Source: Palsa-1248 sp963737835
GTDB lineage: Bacteria; Gemmatimonadota; Gemmatimonadetes; Gemmatimonadales; Gemmatimonadaceae
NCBI GenBank assembly: GCA_963737835.1
Contig: CAVTUH010000001.1
Location: 3,913,096 to 3,977,095 of the forward strand
Reading direction: 5' to 3'
Length of the DNA: 64,000 nucleotides
Shown here in pieces: positions 35,622 to 45,153 of the stretch (within the stretch, counting starts at the first letter, position 1; every line of letters starts with the position of its first letter). A model generated the notes under the pieces. The model searched no databases. It was not told the DNA's origin and saw nothing but the letters and a program-made list of their open reading frames with translations. The position numbers and the translations under genes are program-made.

Positions 35622-37036
35622 TCGACATCCTGATTTCCATCGTGCACTGGTGCACGAGCTGCGCCCCCGCGGGCACGGGCGTCGCACCGTCGCTGGGTGC
35701 CGCTGCGGGTGCCGCGGGTGCAGCGGGTGGCATGGGTGGTATGGGTGGAGTGGCCGGCAATGGTGGAACGGGCGCGGGTGATGGGTCTGGTAGCGGGGAT
35801 GGCTCTGGCGCTGCTGGTGCAGGTTCCGGATCCGGCTCAGGGGGTTCAGGCGGTTCAGGCAGCGGCGGTTCGGGCAGCGGTTCAGGCGCGGGCGGTCCGG
35901 GCGCGCCATCGACCGAGCCCACGATGACCATGCAGGCGACGTTTGGTCCGGGCGGAACCACAATGACGACGACCTATCCCGACGGGACCACGTCCACGAC
36001 GACGACGCAGACGACGTACAACACCGACGGGAGCAGCACGACGACGGGATCCGATGGCAGTACGTCGACGACGGTGCCGGAGACCGTGGTCGAAGGCGAC
36101 CCCACCGCGAGCACCGCCGACGGGACTGGGGCCCCCAGCCCCGCCGAGCCCACGATGACCATGCAGGCGACGTTCGGCGCAGACGGGACGACGACGACCA
36201 CCACGTATCCCGATGGGAGCAGCACAACGACCACGCCTGACGGGAGCACGACGACGACCCTTCCCAACACGACGATCTCGTCGGGCGACCCCGGCGCGAC
36301 GGGGACGAGCGCGCCGTCGACTGAGCCCACCATCACCACGTCGACCACGTTCAGTCCCGACGGCACGAGCACCACCACCAACCCCGACGGATCCGTTACG
36401 ACGACCGACCCCACCGGGTCCAGCACGACTACGCTGACCACGCCCGATGGGACGACGATACAGGCCAACCCCAATGGGTCGATTACGACGACGAACCCCA
36501 ATGGGACGGCCCAAGTCGATAGCCCCGACGGGACCACCACGTCGACGAACCCAGACGGGTCCATCTCGACGCTCAACCCGGATGGGAGCGTCCAGATCGC
36601 TCACCCGGACGGGTCCACGGCCACGGTCACCGACTCGACCACTACCATCACCAATCCGGACGGGACAGTCTATTCCGTCACGCAATCCAACCCGGATGGG
36701 TCGCTCTCAATTAGCTACGGGGACGGCTCGACTCGAACGATTGGCACTGATGGGACCGTGACCACGAACGACCCAGGGGGGCACGTCCAAGTCATCACCC
36801 ATGATGGGACCACGATCGAGAATAACCCCGACGGATCCATCACGACCACGAATTCCACCGGCGCGGTCGAAGTGGCTCACCCCGACGGGACTATCACGAC
36901 AACACCACATTCTGGGACCACGACTACGCCGCCCCCCGGGACGCCACCCGGGCCGGGGAGCGGATCTCCGAAACCGGATCACCACCCTGGCATCAATGTG
37001 CAGGTCGCAGAGGAGCATCTCATCCACACCCCCTAG
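35618..37036 (+). CDS. Nonapeptide-repeat (NPDGSxxxx) protein coupled to a PrsW protease
   Basis: 472 residues from ATG 35618. The N-terminus is short and hydrophobic (IDILISIVHWCTSC) with two Cys, then residues about 20-95 are Gly/Ala/Ser-rich low complexity. From about 100 on, Thr/Ser-rich beta-prone segments pass into at least 15 tandem nine-residue units of form N/H/S-P-D-G-S/T-x-x-x-x (for example NPDGSISTL, NPDGSVQIA, HPDGTITTT) up to about residue 440, then a Pro-rich end. The DG turn every nine residues suggests an elongated beta-sheet or solenoid, reminiscent of the PDG repeats of T-complex-10/CPAP C-terminal domains. No clear secretion signal. Function unknown; the ATGA overlap ties it to the protease. 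Confidence 0.7.
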   Translation: MIDILISIVHWCTSCAPAGTGVAPSLGAAAGAAGAAGGMGGMGGVAGNGGTGAGDGSGSGDGSGAAGAGSGSGSGGSGGSGSGGSGSGSGAGGPGAPSTEPTMTMQATFGPGGTTMTTTYPDGTTSTTTTQTTYNTDGSSTTTGSDGSTSTTVPETVVEGDPTASTADGTGAPSPAEPTMTMQATFGADGTTTTTTYPDGSSTTTTPDGSTTTTLPNTTISSGDPGATGTSAPSTEPTITTSTTFSPDGTSTTTNPDGSVTTTDPTGSSTTTLTTPDGTTIQANPNGSITTTNPNGTAQVDSPDGTTTSTNPDGSISTLNPDGSVQIAHPDGSTATVTDSTTTITNPDGTVYSVTQSNPDGSLSISYGDGSTRTIGTDGTVTTNDPGGHVQVITHDGTTIENNPDGSITTTNSTGAVEVAHPDGTITTTPHSGTTTTPPPGTPPGPGSGSPKPDHHPGINVQVAEEHLIHTP

Positions 37037-37233
37037 CGAGGCTTCGACTGGGCTTGCGAGCCAGGGAATACTCCGGAGGCCAACCTTCGGACGGCGGGGA
37101 TTGAACGGAGTGCTTCACAGACCGGCGGTCTGCGTTAGGATGAGGGATCGCGTGCGCGTGGCGGTGGTCGCGGCGAAACCGCACCCCGCCGCGTTCGTAT
37201 TGAAGACATCTCCCACCCACCTTCGAGACACGG

Positions 37234-39186
37234 ATGCGTCTGATTTCAATCGTTGCTCTGATCATGCCTTTGTCGTGCGAACTGCTGCTCGCACAAGCGT
37301 CGGGACCGGACACACGTCAGCTCACCGATCCAGGCTCTATCACATCTGCCGTCGATCAGCGGGCGCGGCCCGTTCCCATTTCTGATCTCTTTTACACTCG
37401 ATCAACATTCGGCGCGTCGTGGTCTCCCGACGGCAAGGAGATCGCGTTCACGACGGACCTGGCAGGCCGGTTGAATCTCTGGAAGGTGAGCGCGGCCGGC
37501 GGATGGCCGATCCAACTCGTCCAGTCCGACGACCGCCAGTTCAACGCGACCTGGTCCCCCGACGGAAAGTGGATTGCATACCAGCAGGATGCAGGCGGCA
37601 ACGAGCTGTGGGACGTCTACGCAGTGTCGAGTAGTGGCGGGACGCCCATCGACCTCACAAACACCTCGGATATCCGTGAGGAAGCCCCGCGCTGGTCGCC
37701 CGATGGGCGCACGATCGCGCTCAACTACAAACCGAAAGACGGCATGGTGTACGATCTCGCGCTCCTCGACTGGAGCACCCGCCGGGTGTCCAAGCTCACG
37801 CACGAGGCGACGCCCGATCATGGGTGGAGCTCCGTGGCGTGGAGTCCCGATGGGAAGACGCTCTATGCCAATCGGGTCGACATCAACTTCACGGACGCGG
37901 ATGTCTATGCGGTGGATGTCGCGAGTGGCGCGACCACGAATCTCACGGCGCACAAGGACAAGGTGATCAACGTCGCAACCTCGCTGTCGCCCGATGGGAA
38001 GACGCTGCTGGTGTCTTCGGACGCGAAGGGAGGATTTCTCAACGTCGCGCTACTCGACGTTGCTACGAAACGTCTCACGTGGGCGACTGACACGAAATGG
38101 GAGGCAAATGCGGGGGACTTCTCTCCAACTGGCCAATCATTCACGTACAGGTTGAATGCCGATGGGATGACCAATGTGTACGTCGTCGACCCTGCCACCA
38201 TGCACGCGACGCGCGTACCGATGGACCCGGGGTTCACTGGGTTCGCGGCATATCCCACGTCATTCGCGCCATCGGGGGACCGGCTCCTCATCGCGCACGA
38301 GAGCTCGACCCGCCCGGGGGATTTTTGGGTCTATACGATCGCCTCGCGCACGACGCACCAGCTGACGCATTCGGCGATCGCGAGCCTGAACGGTGCGGCC
38401 CTGCCCTCCGCACACATCGCGCACTATCGTAGCTTCGATGGGAAGATGATCAGCGCGCTGCTGTGGGTGCCGAACAACCTGCAGCGGACAGCCGCGGCAC
38501 CGGCGCTCGTACTGCCACACGGCGGTCCGACCGGGCAGGATGTCGATTCGTGGAGTCCCGACATCGCCGCACTGGTATCGCGTGGCTACGTCTGCATCGC
38601 TCCCAACGTGCGCGGATCAACCGGCTACGGGATGGATTTCCAAAAGGCCAATTACAAGGATCTGGGCGGCGGAGATTTGCAGGATGAGGTCTACGCAACG
38701 AAGTTCCTCGTGGCGACGGGCTACGTGGATCCGAAGCGCATCGGCATCACCGGTGGGTCCTACGGCGGGTTCATGACGCTCATGGCGATCGGCAAGGTGC
38801 CGGACATCTGGGCCGCCGCCGTCGAGGAATACGGGATCATCAACTGGAGCACCATGGTGCATCGGTCGGATCCATCCCTCCAGCAATACATCATTGGGCT
38901 GTTGGGCGATCCGGAGAAGGACAAGAAAGTCTACGAGGCTACCTCGCCCATCACCTTCATCCACGACGTCAAAGCACCGCTACTGGTGCTTCAGGGCGAC
39001 AACGACCCCCGCGTGCCGAAAGAGGAGGCGGAGCAGGTCGTCGATCTGCTCACCAAAGACGGAAAGACGGTCGAGGCCCACTACTACGCGGGCGAGGGGC
39101 ACGGCTTCTCCAAGCGAGAAAATCAGATCGACGCGATCACCCGCACCGTTGATTGGCTCGACAAGTATCTCAAAGTGACGCAGTGA
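37234..39186 (+). CDS. S9-family prolyl oligopeptidase-like peptidase
   Basis: 650 residues with an N-terminal signal peptide (LISIVALIMPLSCELLLAQ). The first 370 residues form a WD/TolB-like beta-propeller with repeated SPDGK blades; the C-terminal alpha/beta-hydrolase domain carries the catalytic triad Ser509 (GGSYGGF), Asp591 (NDPRVP) and His623 (GEGHGF). This is the architecture of dipeptidyl aminopeptidase/acylaminoacyl peptidase. Likely periplasmic or secreted, releasing short peptides. About 200 bases separate it from the repeat-protein gene, so it is probably a separate transcript. Confidence 0.93.
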   Translation: MRLISIVALIMPLSCELLLAQASGPDTRQLTDPGSITSAVDQRARPVPISDLFYTRSTFGASWSPDGKEIAFTTDLAGRLNLWKVSAAGGWPIQLVQSDDRQFNATWSPDGKWIAYQQDAGGNELWDVYAVSSSGGTPIDLTNTSDIREEAPRWSPDGRTIALNYKPKDGMVYDLALLDWSTRRVSKLTHEATPDHGWSSVAWSPDGKTLYANRVDINFTDADVYAVDVASGATTNLTAHKDKVINVATSLSPDGKTLLVSSDAKGGFLNVALLDVATKRLTWATDTKWEANAGDFSPTGQSFTYRLNADGMTNVYVVDPATMHATRVPMDPGFTGFAAYPTSFAPSGDRLLIAHESSTRPGDFWVYTIASRTTHQLTHSAIASLNGAALPSAHIAHYRSFDGKMISALLWVPNNLQRTAAAPALVLPHGGPTGQDVDSWSPDIAALVSRGYVCIAPNVRGSTGYGMDFQKANYKDLGGGDLQDEVYATKFLVATGYVDPKRIGITGGSYGGFMTLMAIGKVPDIWAAAVEEYGIINWSTMVHRSDPSLQQYIIGLLGDPEKDKKVYEATSPITFIHDVKAPLLVLQGDNDPRVPKEEAEQVVDLLTKDGKTVEAHYYAGEGHGFSKRENQIDAITRTVDWLDKYLKVTQ

Positions 39187-39237
39187 CATTGGGACCCGTA
39201 CTGCGGCACCCGCGTAGCGCCGCGCGGTAGCCGTCCC

Positions 39238-39717
39238 CTACGTCTTCCACGCGCCGAGGGCGCGACGCACGGCGACCAACTGGCCGACGTGATAGGCAGC
39301 GTGGTCGATGGCGAGGAGGACCTCGCGCGCGTACGTCTGGCCTTCGCCATGGGGGATGCGGTCCTCGAGCGTGATTGCCGGGTTCCGCACGAGTTCCTGG
39401 AATGCTCGCCGGTCGTCGCGGTAGGCTCGCAGGCTCTCGTCCCATGCACGCGGTCCCGGCGGCGCGGCCTCTTTCGGCCAGTAGCCATCCGGCCAGGATG
39501 GGGCTGCATACGCGGGGTTTCGACAGAAGTCGAGGAGGTCGTGTTGGGCGAGCCGGAGGTGTTCCACTAGCTCCCACGGCGAATGCGGGAATCCTGGAGG
39601 ACGTCGGCCGCGCAGGTTCGGTGAGAGGCCTTCGACCGCGTCATCGAAGGTCACATGGGCCTCGTGCCAGCCGAGGGCGTCGGCGAGGTGGTCGCGAGTC
39701 GTCTTGCTGTGCGCCAA
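39238..39717 (-). CDS. DinB-like four-helix protein
   Basis: 159 residues with the DinB/DUF664 four-helix bundle pattern. Candidate metal ligands are His in WELVEHLRLAQHDL and in AIDHAAYHVGQL, a His triad typical of the family. DinB-like proteins of the YfiT type bind Ni or Zn and include thiol (bacillithiol/mycothiol) transferases; most are uncharacterised. It ends three bases from the pirin gene stop side on the same strand, suggesting co-transcription with pirin. Confidence 0.85.
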   Translation of the reverse strand: MAHSKTTRDHLADALGWHEAHVTFDDAVEGLSPNLRGRRPPGFPHSPWELVEHLRLAQHDLLDFCRNPAYAAPSWPDGYWPKEAAPPGPRAWDESLRAYRDDRRAFQELVRNPAITLEDRIPHGEGQTYAREVLLAIDHAAYHVGQLVAVRRALGAWKT

Positions 39718-39719
39718 CG

Positions 39720-40634
39720 CTAACCCCTGGTCCCAGCCGTCACGAACGTGCCCTCCTTCAGCTCCTCGAACGCCTGGCGCAATTGCGCCTGCGTGTTCAT
39801 CACGATGGGCCCGTACCAGGCGACCGGTTCCTGCAGCGGCCTCCCTGAGACGAGAAGGAAGCGAACGCCCTCGTCCCCAGCGTGCACGACGACTTCGTCT
39901 CCACTGTCGAAGAGAAGTAGCGACCGATCATCCGCATCAGCGGGCGGGGATGTCTCGAGCCACTGGATGCCTTCGGTCGGGACAGCGAGCGGTTCCGATG
40001 CGTTGCCGAATTTGCCGCTTCCCGCAAACACGTACGCGAAGGCGTGCCGCGTCGTCTCCACCGGCAATCGTTTGCGCACGCCGGGTGGTACGGTGATGTC
40101 GACATAGGTAGGATCCGCCGCGATCCCTTCCACCGGACCCCTCCGGCCCCAGAAGCTTCCACAGACGAGTCGTGCCTCGGTCCCGTCGTCGTCGACGACG
40201 TGCGGAATCTCATCGGCCTTGATTTCCTGGTACCGCGGAGCAGTCATCTTGAGCGACGCAGGCAGGTTCGCCCACAGCTGGAACCCGTGCATCCGGCCGA
40301 CTGGGTCACCGCGTGGCATTTCTTGATCGATGATTCCTCGACCGGCGGTCATCCACTGCAGTTCACCGGCGCCGATCGAGCCGCGGTTGCCCATGCTGTC
40401 GCCGTGCTCGACATGCCCGGCCAGGACGTAGGTGATGGTCTCAATGCCGCGGTGCGGGTGCCACGGGAATCCGGCGAGATAGTCGTCCGGGATGTCGTTC
40501 CGGAAGTCATCGAGCAACAGAAAAGGGTCAAACTCCGAGGTCGTGCCGAAGCCGAACGCTCTGCGCAGATGGACTCCTGCGCCTTCGAGTGTCGGCTTGG
40601 CTTTGGAAAGTCGGTGAACGGGTCGAATCGACAT
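39720..40634 (-). CDS. Pirin family protein
   Basis: 304 residues from ATG 40634. Bicupin protein: the first cupin has GFPWHPHRGIETITYVLAG and a metal site formed by its His pair plus HVEHGDS, then QWMTAGRGIIDQEMP; the second cupin and the C-terminal RFLLVSGRPLQEPVAWYGPIVMNT are also typical. Pirins bind Fe and some act as quercetin 2,3-dioxygenases or redox-sensitive co-regulators. An open frame extends upstream to about 41099 but the invariant SIRPVHRLSKA start is clear. Followed on the same strand by DinB. Confidence 0.92.
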   Translation of the reverse strand: MSIRPVHRLSKAKPTLEGAGVHLRRAFGFGTTSEFDPFLLLDDFRNDIPDDYLAGFPWHPHRGIETITYVLAGHVEHGDSMGNRGSIGAGELQWMTAGRGIIDQEMPRGDPVGRMHGFQLWANLPASLKMTAPRYQEIKADEIPHVVDDDGTEARLVCGSFWGRRGPVEGIAADPTYVDITVPPGVRKRLPVETTRHAFAYVFAGSGKFGNASEPLAVPTEGIQWLETSPPADADDRSLLLFDSGDEVVVHAGDEGVRFLLVSGRPLQEPVAWYGPIVMNTQAQLRQAFEELKEGTFVTAGTRG

Positions 40635-40734
40635 CGTGTCTCCGAGAGTCGCGAGCGTGGTCACTCGAGCTGCTCTCGAATAGTAGCGATGCGTGGCAGA
40701 GCTGGCGGTCTCGCCGAGACCGGATGGCTTCCGT

Positions 40735-41424
40735 CTACCCGGCCGAGTCTGCCGAAGGCAGGGCGTTGACGGCGATCGCGGTGACGATCCGGCCGGAGCC
40801 GACAGCGTAGCGGCCTTCGAGCCGGTGGATGAGGCGATCGTCGACCGTGAGTGGCGACGCGAGAAGTTGCACGGTGAGGGACCCGCGCTGCCGGTACGCC
40901 GGGTCGGGACAGATGTGGATCCGGGCGCCGTCGAAATCCAGCCATGATCGCATGATCGGATACCACACTTTGTACGCGCTTTCTTTCGCGCTGAAGACGA
41001 GGCGGTCCCAGGCGACGCCAATGCGCGGAAGCGCCTCAATCGCCTCGCGTTCCTCTGCTGAAGTGACGACCGACAACGTGGACGGCGGGAGGGCCTCATT
41101 CACCTCGGCGTCGATGCCGACGCCGGCGACGCGCGCACGAAAGGCAACCGCGGCGGCCCGATAGTCCCAGCAGTGTGTAATGCTGCCCACGACCCCGTGC
41201 GGCCAGATCGGGCAGCGATCGCGGCCTACGGGGATTGGCCGCGGGGGGAGGCCGAGCTGAAAGAGCGCGCGGCGTGCGCACTGACGGGCGAGCCGAAACT
41301 CGCGCAGTCGCCCCTCAGCCATGCGGCCGAGCGGTGCGAGCTCCTCAATGCACGGATCCGCGGCGACCGGTTCGCCGTCCGTCTCGATCGCCCGGATGCA
41401 CGCCGGGAGCAGCTCCGAGATCAC
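40735..41424 (-). CDS. 4'-phosphopantetheinyl transferase
   Basis: 229 residues from GTG 41424, which overlaps the NRPS stop by four bases (GTGA). Sfp-type motifs: GVGIDAEVNEAL (the Mg-binding Asp and Glu) and FSAKESAYKVWYP (catalytic KE..YK), with an upstream SITHCWDYRAAAV His motif. Enzymes of this type transfer phosphopantetheine from CoA to the carrier-protein Ser. Being the last gene of the NRPS operon, it most likely activates the carrier domain at Ser590 of the neighbouring protein. Its length and layout resemble the EntD branch of the family. Confidence 0.9.
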   Translation of the reverse strand: MISELLPACIRAIETDGEPVAADPCIEELAPLGRMAEGRLREFRLARQCARRALFQLGLPPRPIPVGRDRCPIWPHGVVGSITHCWDYRAAAVAFRARVAGVGIDAEVNEALPPSTLSVVTSAEEREAIEALPRIGVAWDRLVFSAKESAYKVWYPIMRSWLDFDGARIHICPDPAYRQRGSLTVQLLASPLTVDDRLIHRLEGRYAVGSGRIVTAIAVNALPSADSAG

Positions 41425-44219
41425 GTCTCGTGCAAAGCCGGTTGCGGCGCGTCGACCTGCGCAAGGACCGTGGACAGTTGTGTCGCCAGGACGTCCAGGT
41501 GATCGGTCAGGCAGGTCTGGTGCTCGCCGGGGATGAAATGCAGCTCGGGGTCCGGCACGACGCGGCGCCACCCTGCGGTTGCGTCGCGCGGTGAACGCTG
41601 GGTCATGGCGCGAGAGTGGAAAAGAGCCACTCGGCCCTCGTACCGGGCGGGCACGTATCGATCCATGACGTCGCGGTACACGTTGAACGCCTCGTCATAA
41701 ATGGCGTCGATCGGGCGCGCGTCGTGTGCTCGCACGGCGGCGGCCCCAATGCGTCGGTGCGCCGGTGCATGCGCGCCGCCTTTCATCCGGTGGGCCGCCT
41801 GCCGCGCGCGGTGCAGCAGCTCCCGGCCAAAGGTGCGAGGGCCGTTGTGAAGCGCGATAGCCAGCGATCGCAGGACGGAGAAGGTGTCGGAGCGCGCCTG
41901 CTCGCTGAGACCGATGACTCGCCCGAGGGTCGTCAGGAGACGTTGCAGCCATGCGAACCGGACGTTCAGCGCTCTGGCATCGACCAGCATGAGCAGGTCG
42001 ACCGATGCGCCGCGCCGCTTGAGTTGGCGGGCCATCTCGAACGCCACGAGACCGCCGTTGCAATAGCCGCCGAGCAAGTATGGACCCTGGGGCTGGTATT
42101 CGAGCAGGGCGTCCAGTCGGTCCGCGGCCATCGCTTCGATCGTTGGCGGGATATCGTCACCGTCGTGGCCATGCGGCGGAATGACGGCGAAGGGCCGGTC
42201 GGGTCCAAGGTGCGCGGCCAGCTGCCGGCAATAGACGCCGCCGCCGTTGACCTGTCCGTGCAGGAAGACGAATGGCCGCAGTCCCGTGCCGGGCTGCAAC
42301 TCGACGAGCCGAGCATCCATCGGGCTGGGGTCCGATCGGAGCATTTCGGCGGTCAACTGCTCAATGGTCGCGCCGCGAAGCAGGGTCGACAGCGGCACTC
42401 TCAATCCGCAAACTGTTTCGGCCCGATCCATCATCTGGATCGCGAGCAACGAGTGGCCGCCCAGGTCAAAAAAATCGTCCTGCACACCGACAGGACGGAC
42501 GTCCAGCAACTCCTCCCAAATGCTCGCGAGCTGGATCTCGAGCTGCGTGCGCGGCTTTGTGTAGCCAGTGCTTCCACCGGTGCGTGGGGAACTGATCGGT
42601 GGCAGTGCCTGCACGTCGAGCTTGCCGCTTGGCGTGAGCGGGAGCGAATCCAGGATCGCGAGTGCGGCGGGAATCATGTGCACCGGGAGCCGGGCCCGAA
42701 GGACTCTGTCCAGCTCGCGGGAGGTGAGAGCCGCCCCGTCGCGCAGAACGACGTAGGCAGCCAATGTGGCTTGACCTGCATCATCGCGTAGCACACGCAC
42801 GACTGCCTGGCGCACGGCAGGATGTTCGACGATCGCGGCTTCCACTTCGGCCTTCTCGACTCGAAAGCCTCTGATCTTCACCTGGTCGTCGCTTCGTCCC
42901 AAGTAGACCAGCCGTCCGTCGGGCATGATGCGTCCGTGGTCGCCCGTGGAGAACGATCGAGCCGGTCCGCCACTCGGGTCGGAGCGGAAGGCGGCGCGCG
43001 TCAGCTCTGGGCGCTTCCAGTATCCCGTGCTGAGGTATTCGCCGCGCACGACGATCTCGCCCGGGTCGCCACGAGGCACCGGGTGCCCGTCGGCATCCAC
43101 CAACGACACGTCGACGTGCTCGATGGGATACCCGACGGGAACGACGCTGCCAATGTCGAGGGGCGCACCATGCTCAATGTGTATCTGGCGCACGACTCCT
43201 GTCTCACTCGACGACAGCGCGTTGACGAAGACGCAATGCGTTGGGAAGTGCAGCCGCCACCGGTCGAGATCGCGCCGGTACACCTGCTCGCTGCCGAGCT
43301 TCACGACGCGAACGCGTGGAAACGTGTCGGTCTCTTCCAGCGTGTCGAGCAGCGACCGAAAGATCGAGGCGCTGGAATGATAGATCGTGATCTCCTGGCG
43401 ACGCAGCCAGCGCGCGAGCTGGTTGAAGCCCACGTTGCGTACGTCCACCGGATAGACTGTCGCACCGGTGAGCAACGTGCAGTAGATGTCGGTCGCCGCT
43501 TGCCCCGTGAATGGGGACGCGATCAGCGTGAGGCGATCGGCGTGTGTCACGCGTAGCGCCTTCACGTGCCGGCTGGCGTTGGAGAGCACGTTGCGGTGCG
43601 TCTGCATCACCCCCTTCGGTGCGCCGGCGGATCCCGAGGTGTAGATGAGGTACGCCAGCGCGTCCCTGGCTGGGGTGAACTCGAGATCGACCACGGCATG
43701 CTCGTCGAGCGCAGGGTCGTCGATGCGCAGGACTTGATGGCGCGAAGATGTCGAGCTGGCGATCTCGCGTGCAGTCGACTCCAGGTCCCGGTCCGTGACG
43801 ATCGTGGTCCCGGTGCCGGCGTCGTCGAGCAGAGTTGCGAGACGGTGCGCCGGATGCGACGGGTCGAGCGCAATGTACGCCTGACCAGCCTTGAGCGTGC
43901 CGAGGATCGCAGCGAATAACGCGGCATCCTTGGGAAGCAGGATTGCGACGAGCTCCGACGTCGGGCTGGAGCGCGCCAGCAGCTCTCGAGCCCATCGATT
44001 GGCCCATGCATTGAGCTGCTCGTACGTGAGGGTCGCATTGGCGCCGACCACCGCGGCGCGCGAGGTGTACCGTCTTGCCAGGCGCTCGAAGCACCGTGAG
44101 ATCGACTGTTCGATCGTGAATGGGATCGTTCCGCTGCCCGCACCATCGTACGCCGTGTCCGCTGCTGGCATGCGGGCGATCGACGGCCCCGCCGACGTGC
44201 CGGTCGCGTCGCTAGGCAT
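41421..44219 (-). CDS. Monomodular NRPS: adenylation, carrier, thioesterase
   Basis: 932 residues with no condensation domain. Adenylation domain about 35-550: LIYTSGSAGAPKGVMQTH, NALSSSETGVV, STGDHGRIMPDGRLVYLGR and the A10 Lys in PLTPSGKLDVQAL. Carrier domain with DDFFDLGGHSLLAI (Ser590). Thioesterase about 650-930: HGQVNGGGVYCRQLA, nucleophile elbow GGYCNGG with Cys720 replacing Ser, the Asp of MLVDARALN and the C-terminal His in PGEHQT. It should activate one amino (or keto) acid, tether it, and release or cyclise the product. The substrate code cannot be read with confidence. It overlaps both neighbours in the operon. Confidence 0.93.
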   Translation of the reverse strand: MPSDATGTSAGPSIARMPAADTAYDGAGSGTIPFTIEQSISRCFERLARRYTSRAAVVGANATLTYEQLNAWANRWARELLARSSPTSELVAILLPKDAALFAAILGTLKAGQAYIALDPSHPAHRLATLLDDAGTGTTIVTDRDLESTAREIASSTSSRHQVLRIDDPALDEHAVVDLEFTPARDALAYLIYTSGSAGAPKGVMQTHRNVLSNASRHVKALRVTHADRLTLIASPFTGQAATDIYCTLLTGATVYPVDVRNVGFNQLARWLRRQEITIYHSSASIFRSLLDTLEETDTFPRVRVVKLGSEQVYRRDLDRWRLHFPTHCVFVNALSSSETGVVRQIHIEHGAPLDIGSVVPVGYPIEHVDVSLVDADGHPVPRGDPGEIVVRGEYLSTGYWKRPELTRAAFRSDPSGGPARSFSTGDHGRIMPDGRLVYLGRSDDQVKIRGFRVEKAEVEAAIVEHPAVRQAVVRVLRDDAGQATLAAYVVLRDGAALTSRELDRVLRARLPVHMIPAALAILDSLPLTPSGKLDVQALPPISSPRTGGSTGYTKPRTQLEIQLASIWEELLDVRPVGVQDDFFDLGGHSLLAIQMMDRAETVCGLRVPLSTLLRGATIEQLTAEMLRSDPSPMDARLVELQPGTGLRPFVFLHGQVNGGGVYCRQLAAHLGPDRPFAVIPPHGHDGDDIPPTIEAMAADRLDALLEYQPQGPYLLGGYCNGGLVAFEMARQLKRRGASVDLLMLVDARALNVRFAWLQRLLTTLGRVIGLSEQARSDTFSVLRSLAIALHNGPRTFGRELLHRARQAAHRMKGGAHAPAHRRIGAAAVRAHDARPIDAIYDEAFNVYRDVMDRYVPARYEGRVALFHSRAMTQRSPRDATAGWRRVVPDPELHFIPGEHQTCLTDHLDVLATQLSTVLAQVDAPQPALHET

Positions 44220-45153
44220 CGAGCGTGCGTGCCACGCCGACTAACGCCGGATCGTATGCCTCGAACAGCTCGGGATCGGGCAGATGGGCGGGAGATCGGT
44301 GCATGACGGCGAAGCGGCCCACGACCGGTGCGAGTGGCGAGACCGGGACACCACTTTCTCGTTCGACAACGACTGAGAGTCCGTGGAGCTCGGTGAGCAC
44401 GACGCCGGTGTGTCGGCCCGCGAGGGTCAGGGCGAGCGCGACCTGCTCCAGCGACGCGTTGCCTGCGCGATCACCGAGGCCGTTCACCGTGACGTCGAGC
44501 CCATCGGCGCCCGCATCCACGGCTGCCAGGGCATTGGCGGTTGCGAGCCCCAGGTCGTTGTGGCCGTGGTAGAAGATGTCGATGGCGACGCCGCGGCCAA
44601 CCGCGGCAACGAGGGATCGCACGGTGGCCGGCGTCGCACTGCCATTGGTGTCGTAGATGGTCACCCGAGACGCGCCAGCGGCCGCAGCCACCGCCGCAAG
44701 CTCGGCGACGATCGATTGTTCCACCTGGGTGGCGTGCGGAAAGCCGACACCCGCCTCTGCACCCACGTTGCGGGCCATCGCAATCACTTCGAGGAGACGC
44801 TCGCGCTTCGCATCGGTGCTCTCCGGTCCGCGTGCGGCCGCGAGTGGCACCAACAGGTCAATGTGATCCAACACACCCACGGTCGCGCACACGTCTTGTT
44901 CCGCTGTCGGCGCGAACGCATAGATCAAGCCCGTCAGCCGGACCGGCGTGCCGATATCGCGGATGCCGGCGGCGGTCCCGACGTCGGCCCGGACGCGGCT
45001 CGGTGCGACCACCTCGAGCTCACGAATGCCAGCGGTAGCCAGGGCGCGCGCAATTGTTGCTCGCTGACTTCTCGTGAAGGCGACACCTGGAGTGTCGAGT
45101 CCTTCGCGAAGCGTGGCGTCGCGCAGCGCGACCGCCGGCCCGGTCTCACGCAC
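44212..45153 (-). CDS. LeuA/HMGL-like carboxyltransferase-domain enzyme
   Basis: 313 residues. TIM-barrel of the HMG-CoA lyase/isopropylmalate synthase superfamily: RDATLREGLDTPGV (metal Asp and catalytic Arg), the HGHNDLGLATANAL metal His pair, and GLGDRAGNASLEQV. There is no C-terminal regulatory LeuA domain, and the motif LREG differs from LRDGEQ of true LeuA. Such enzymes add an acetyl or acyl unit to a 2-oxo acid, or split a hydroxyacyl chain. Between an NRPS and an amino-acid PLP enzyme it most likely makes or homologates the precursor. It overlaps the NRPS start by eight bases and the PLP gene's end by eight bases. Confidence 0.88.
   Translation of the reverse strand: MRETGPAVALRDATLREGLDTPGVAFTRSQRATIARALATAGIRELEVVAPSRVRADVGTAAGIRDIGTPVRLTGLIYAFAPTAEQDVCATVGVLDHIDLLVPLAAARGPESTDAKRERLLEVIAMARNVGAEAGVGFPHATQVEQSIVAELAAVAAAAGASRVTIYDTNGSATPATVRSLVAAVGRGVAIDIFYHGHNDLGLATANALAAVDAGADGLDVTVNGLGDRAGNASLEQVALALTLAGRHTGVVLTELHGLSVVVERESGVPVSPLAPVVGRFAVMHRSPAHLPDPELFEAYDPALVGVARTLDA

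Noticed and set aside
35882..36685. Long Gly/Arg-rich open frame opposite the NPDGS repeat protein
   Set aside because: A by-product of the DNA repeats: the antisense of periodic codons is also open. Gene overlap with prsW supports the plus-strand frame.
39720..41099. Pirin gene starting at 41099
   Set aside because: The extra N-terminus overlaps the PPTase gene and has no pirin features; the conserved start is at 40634.
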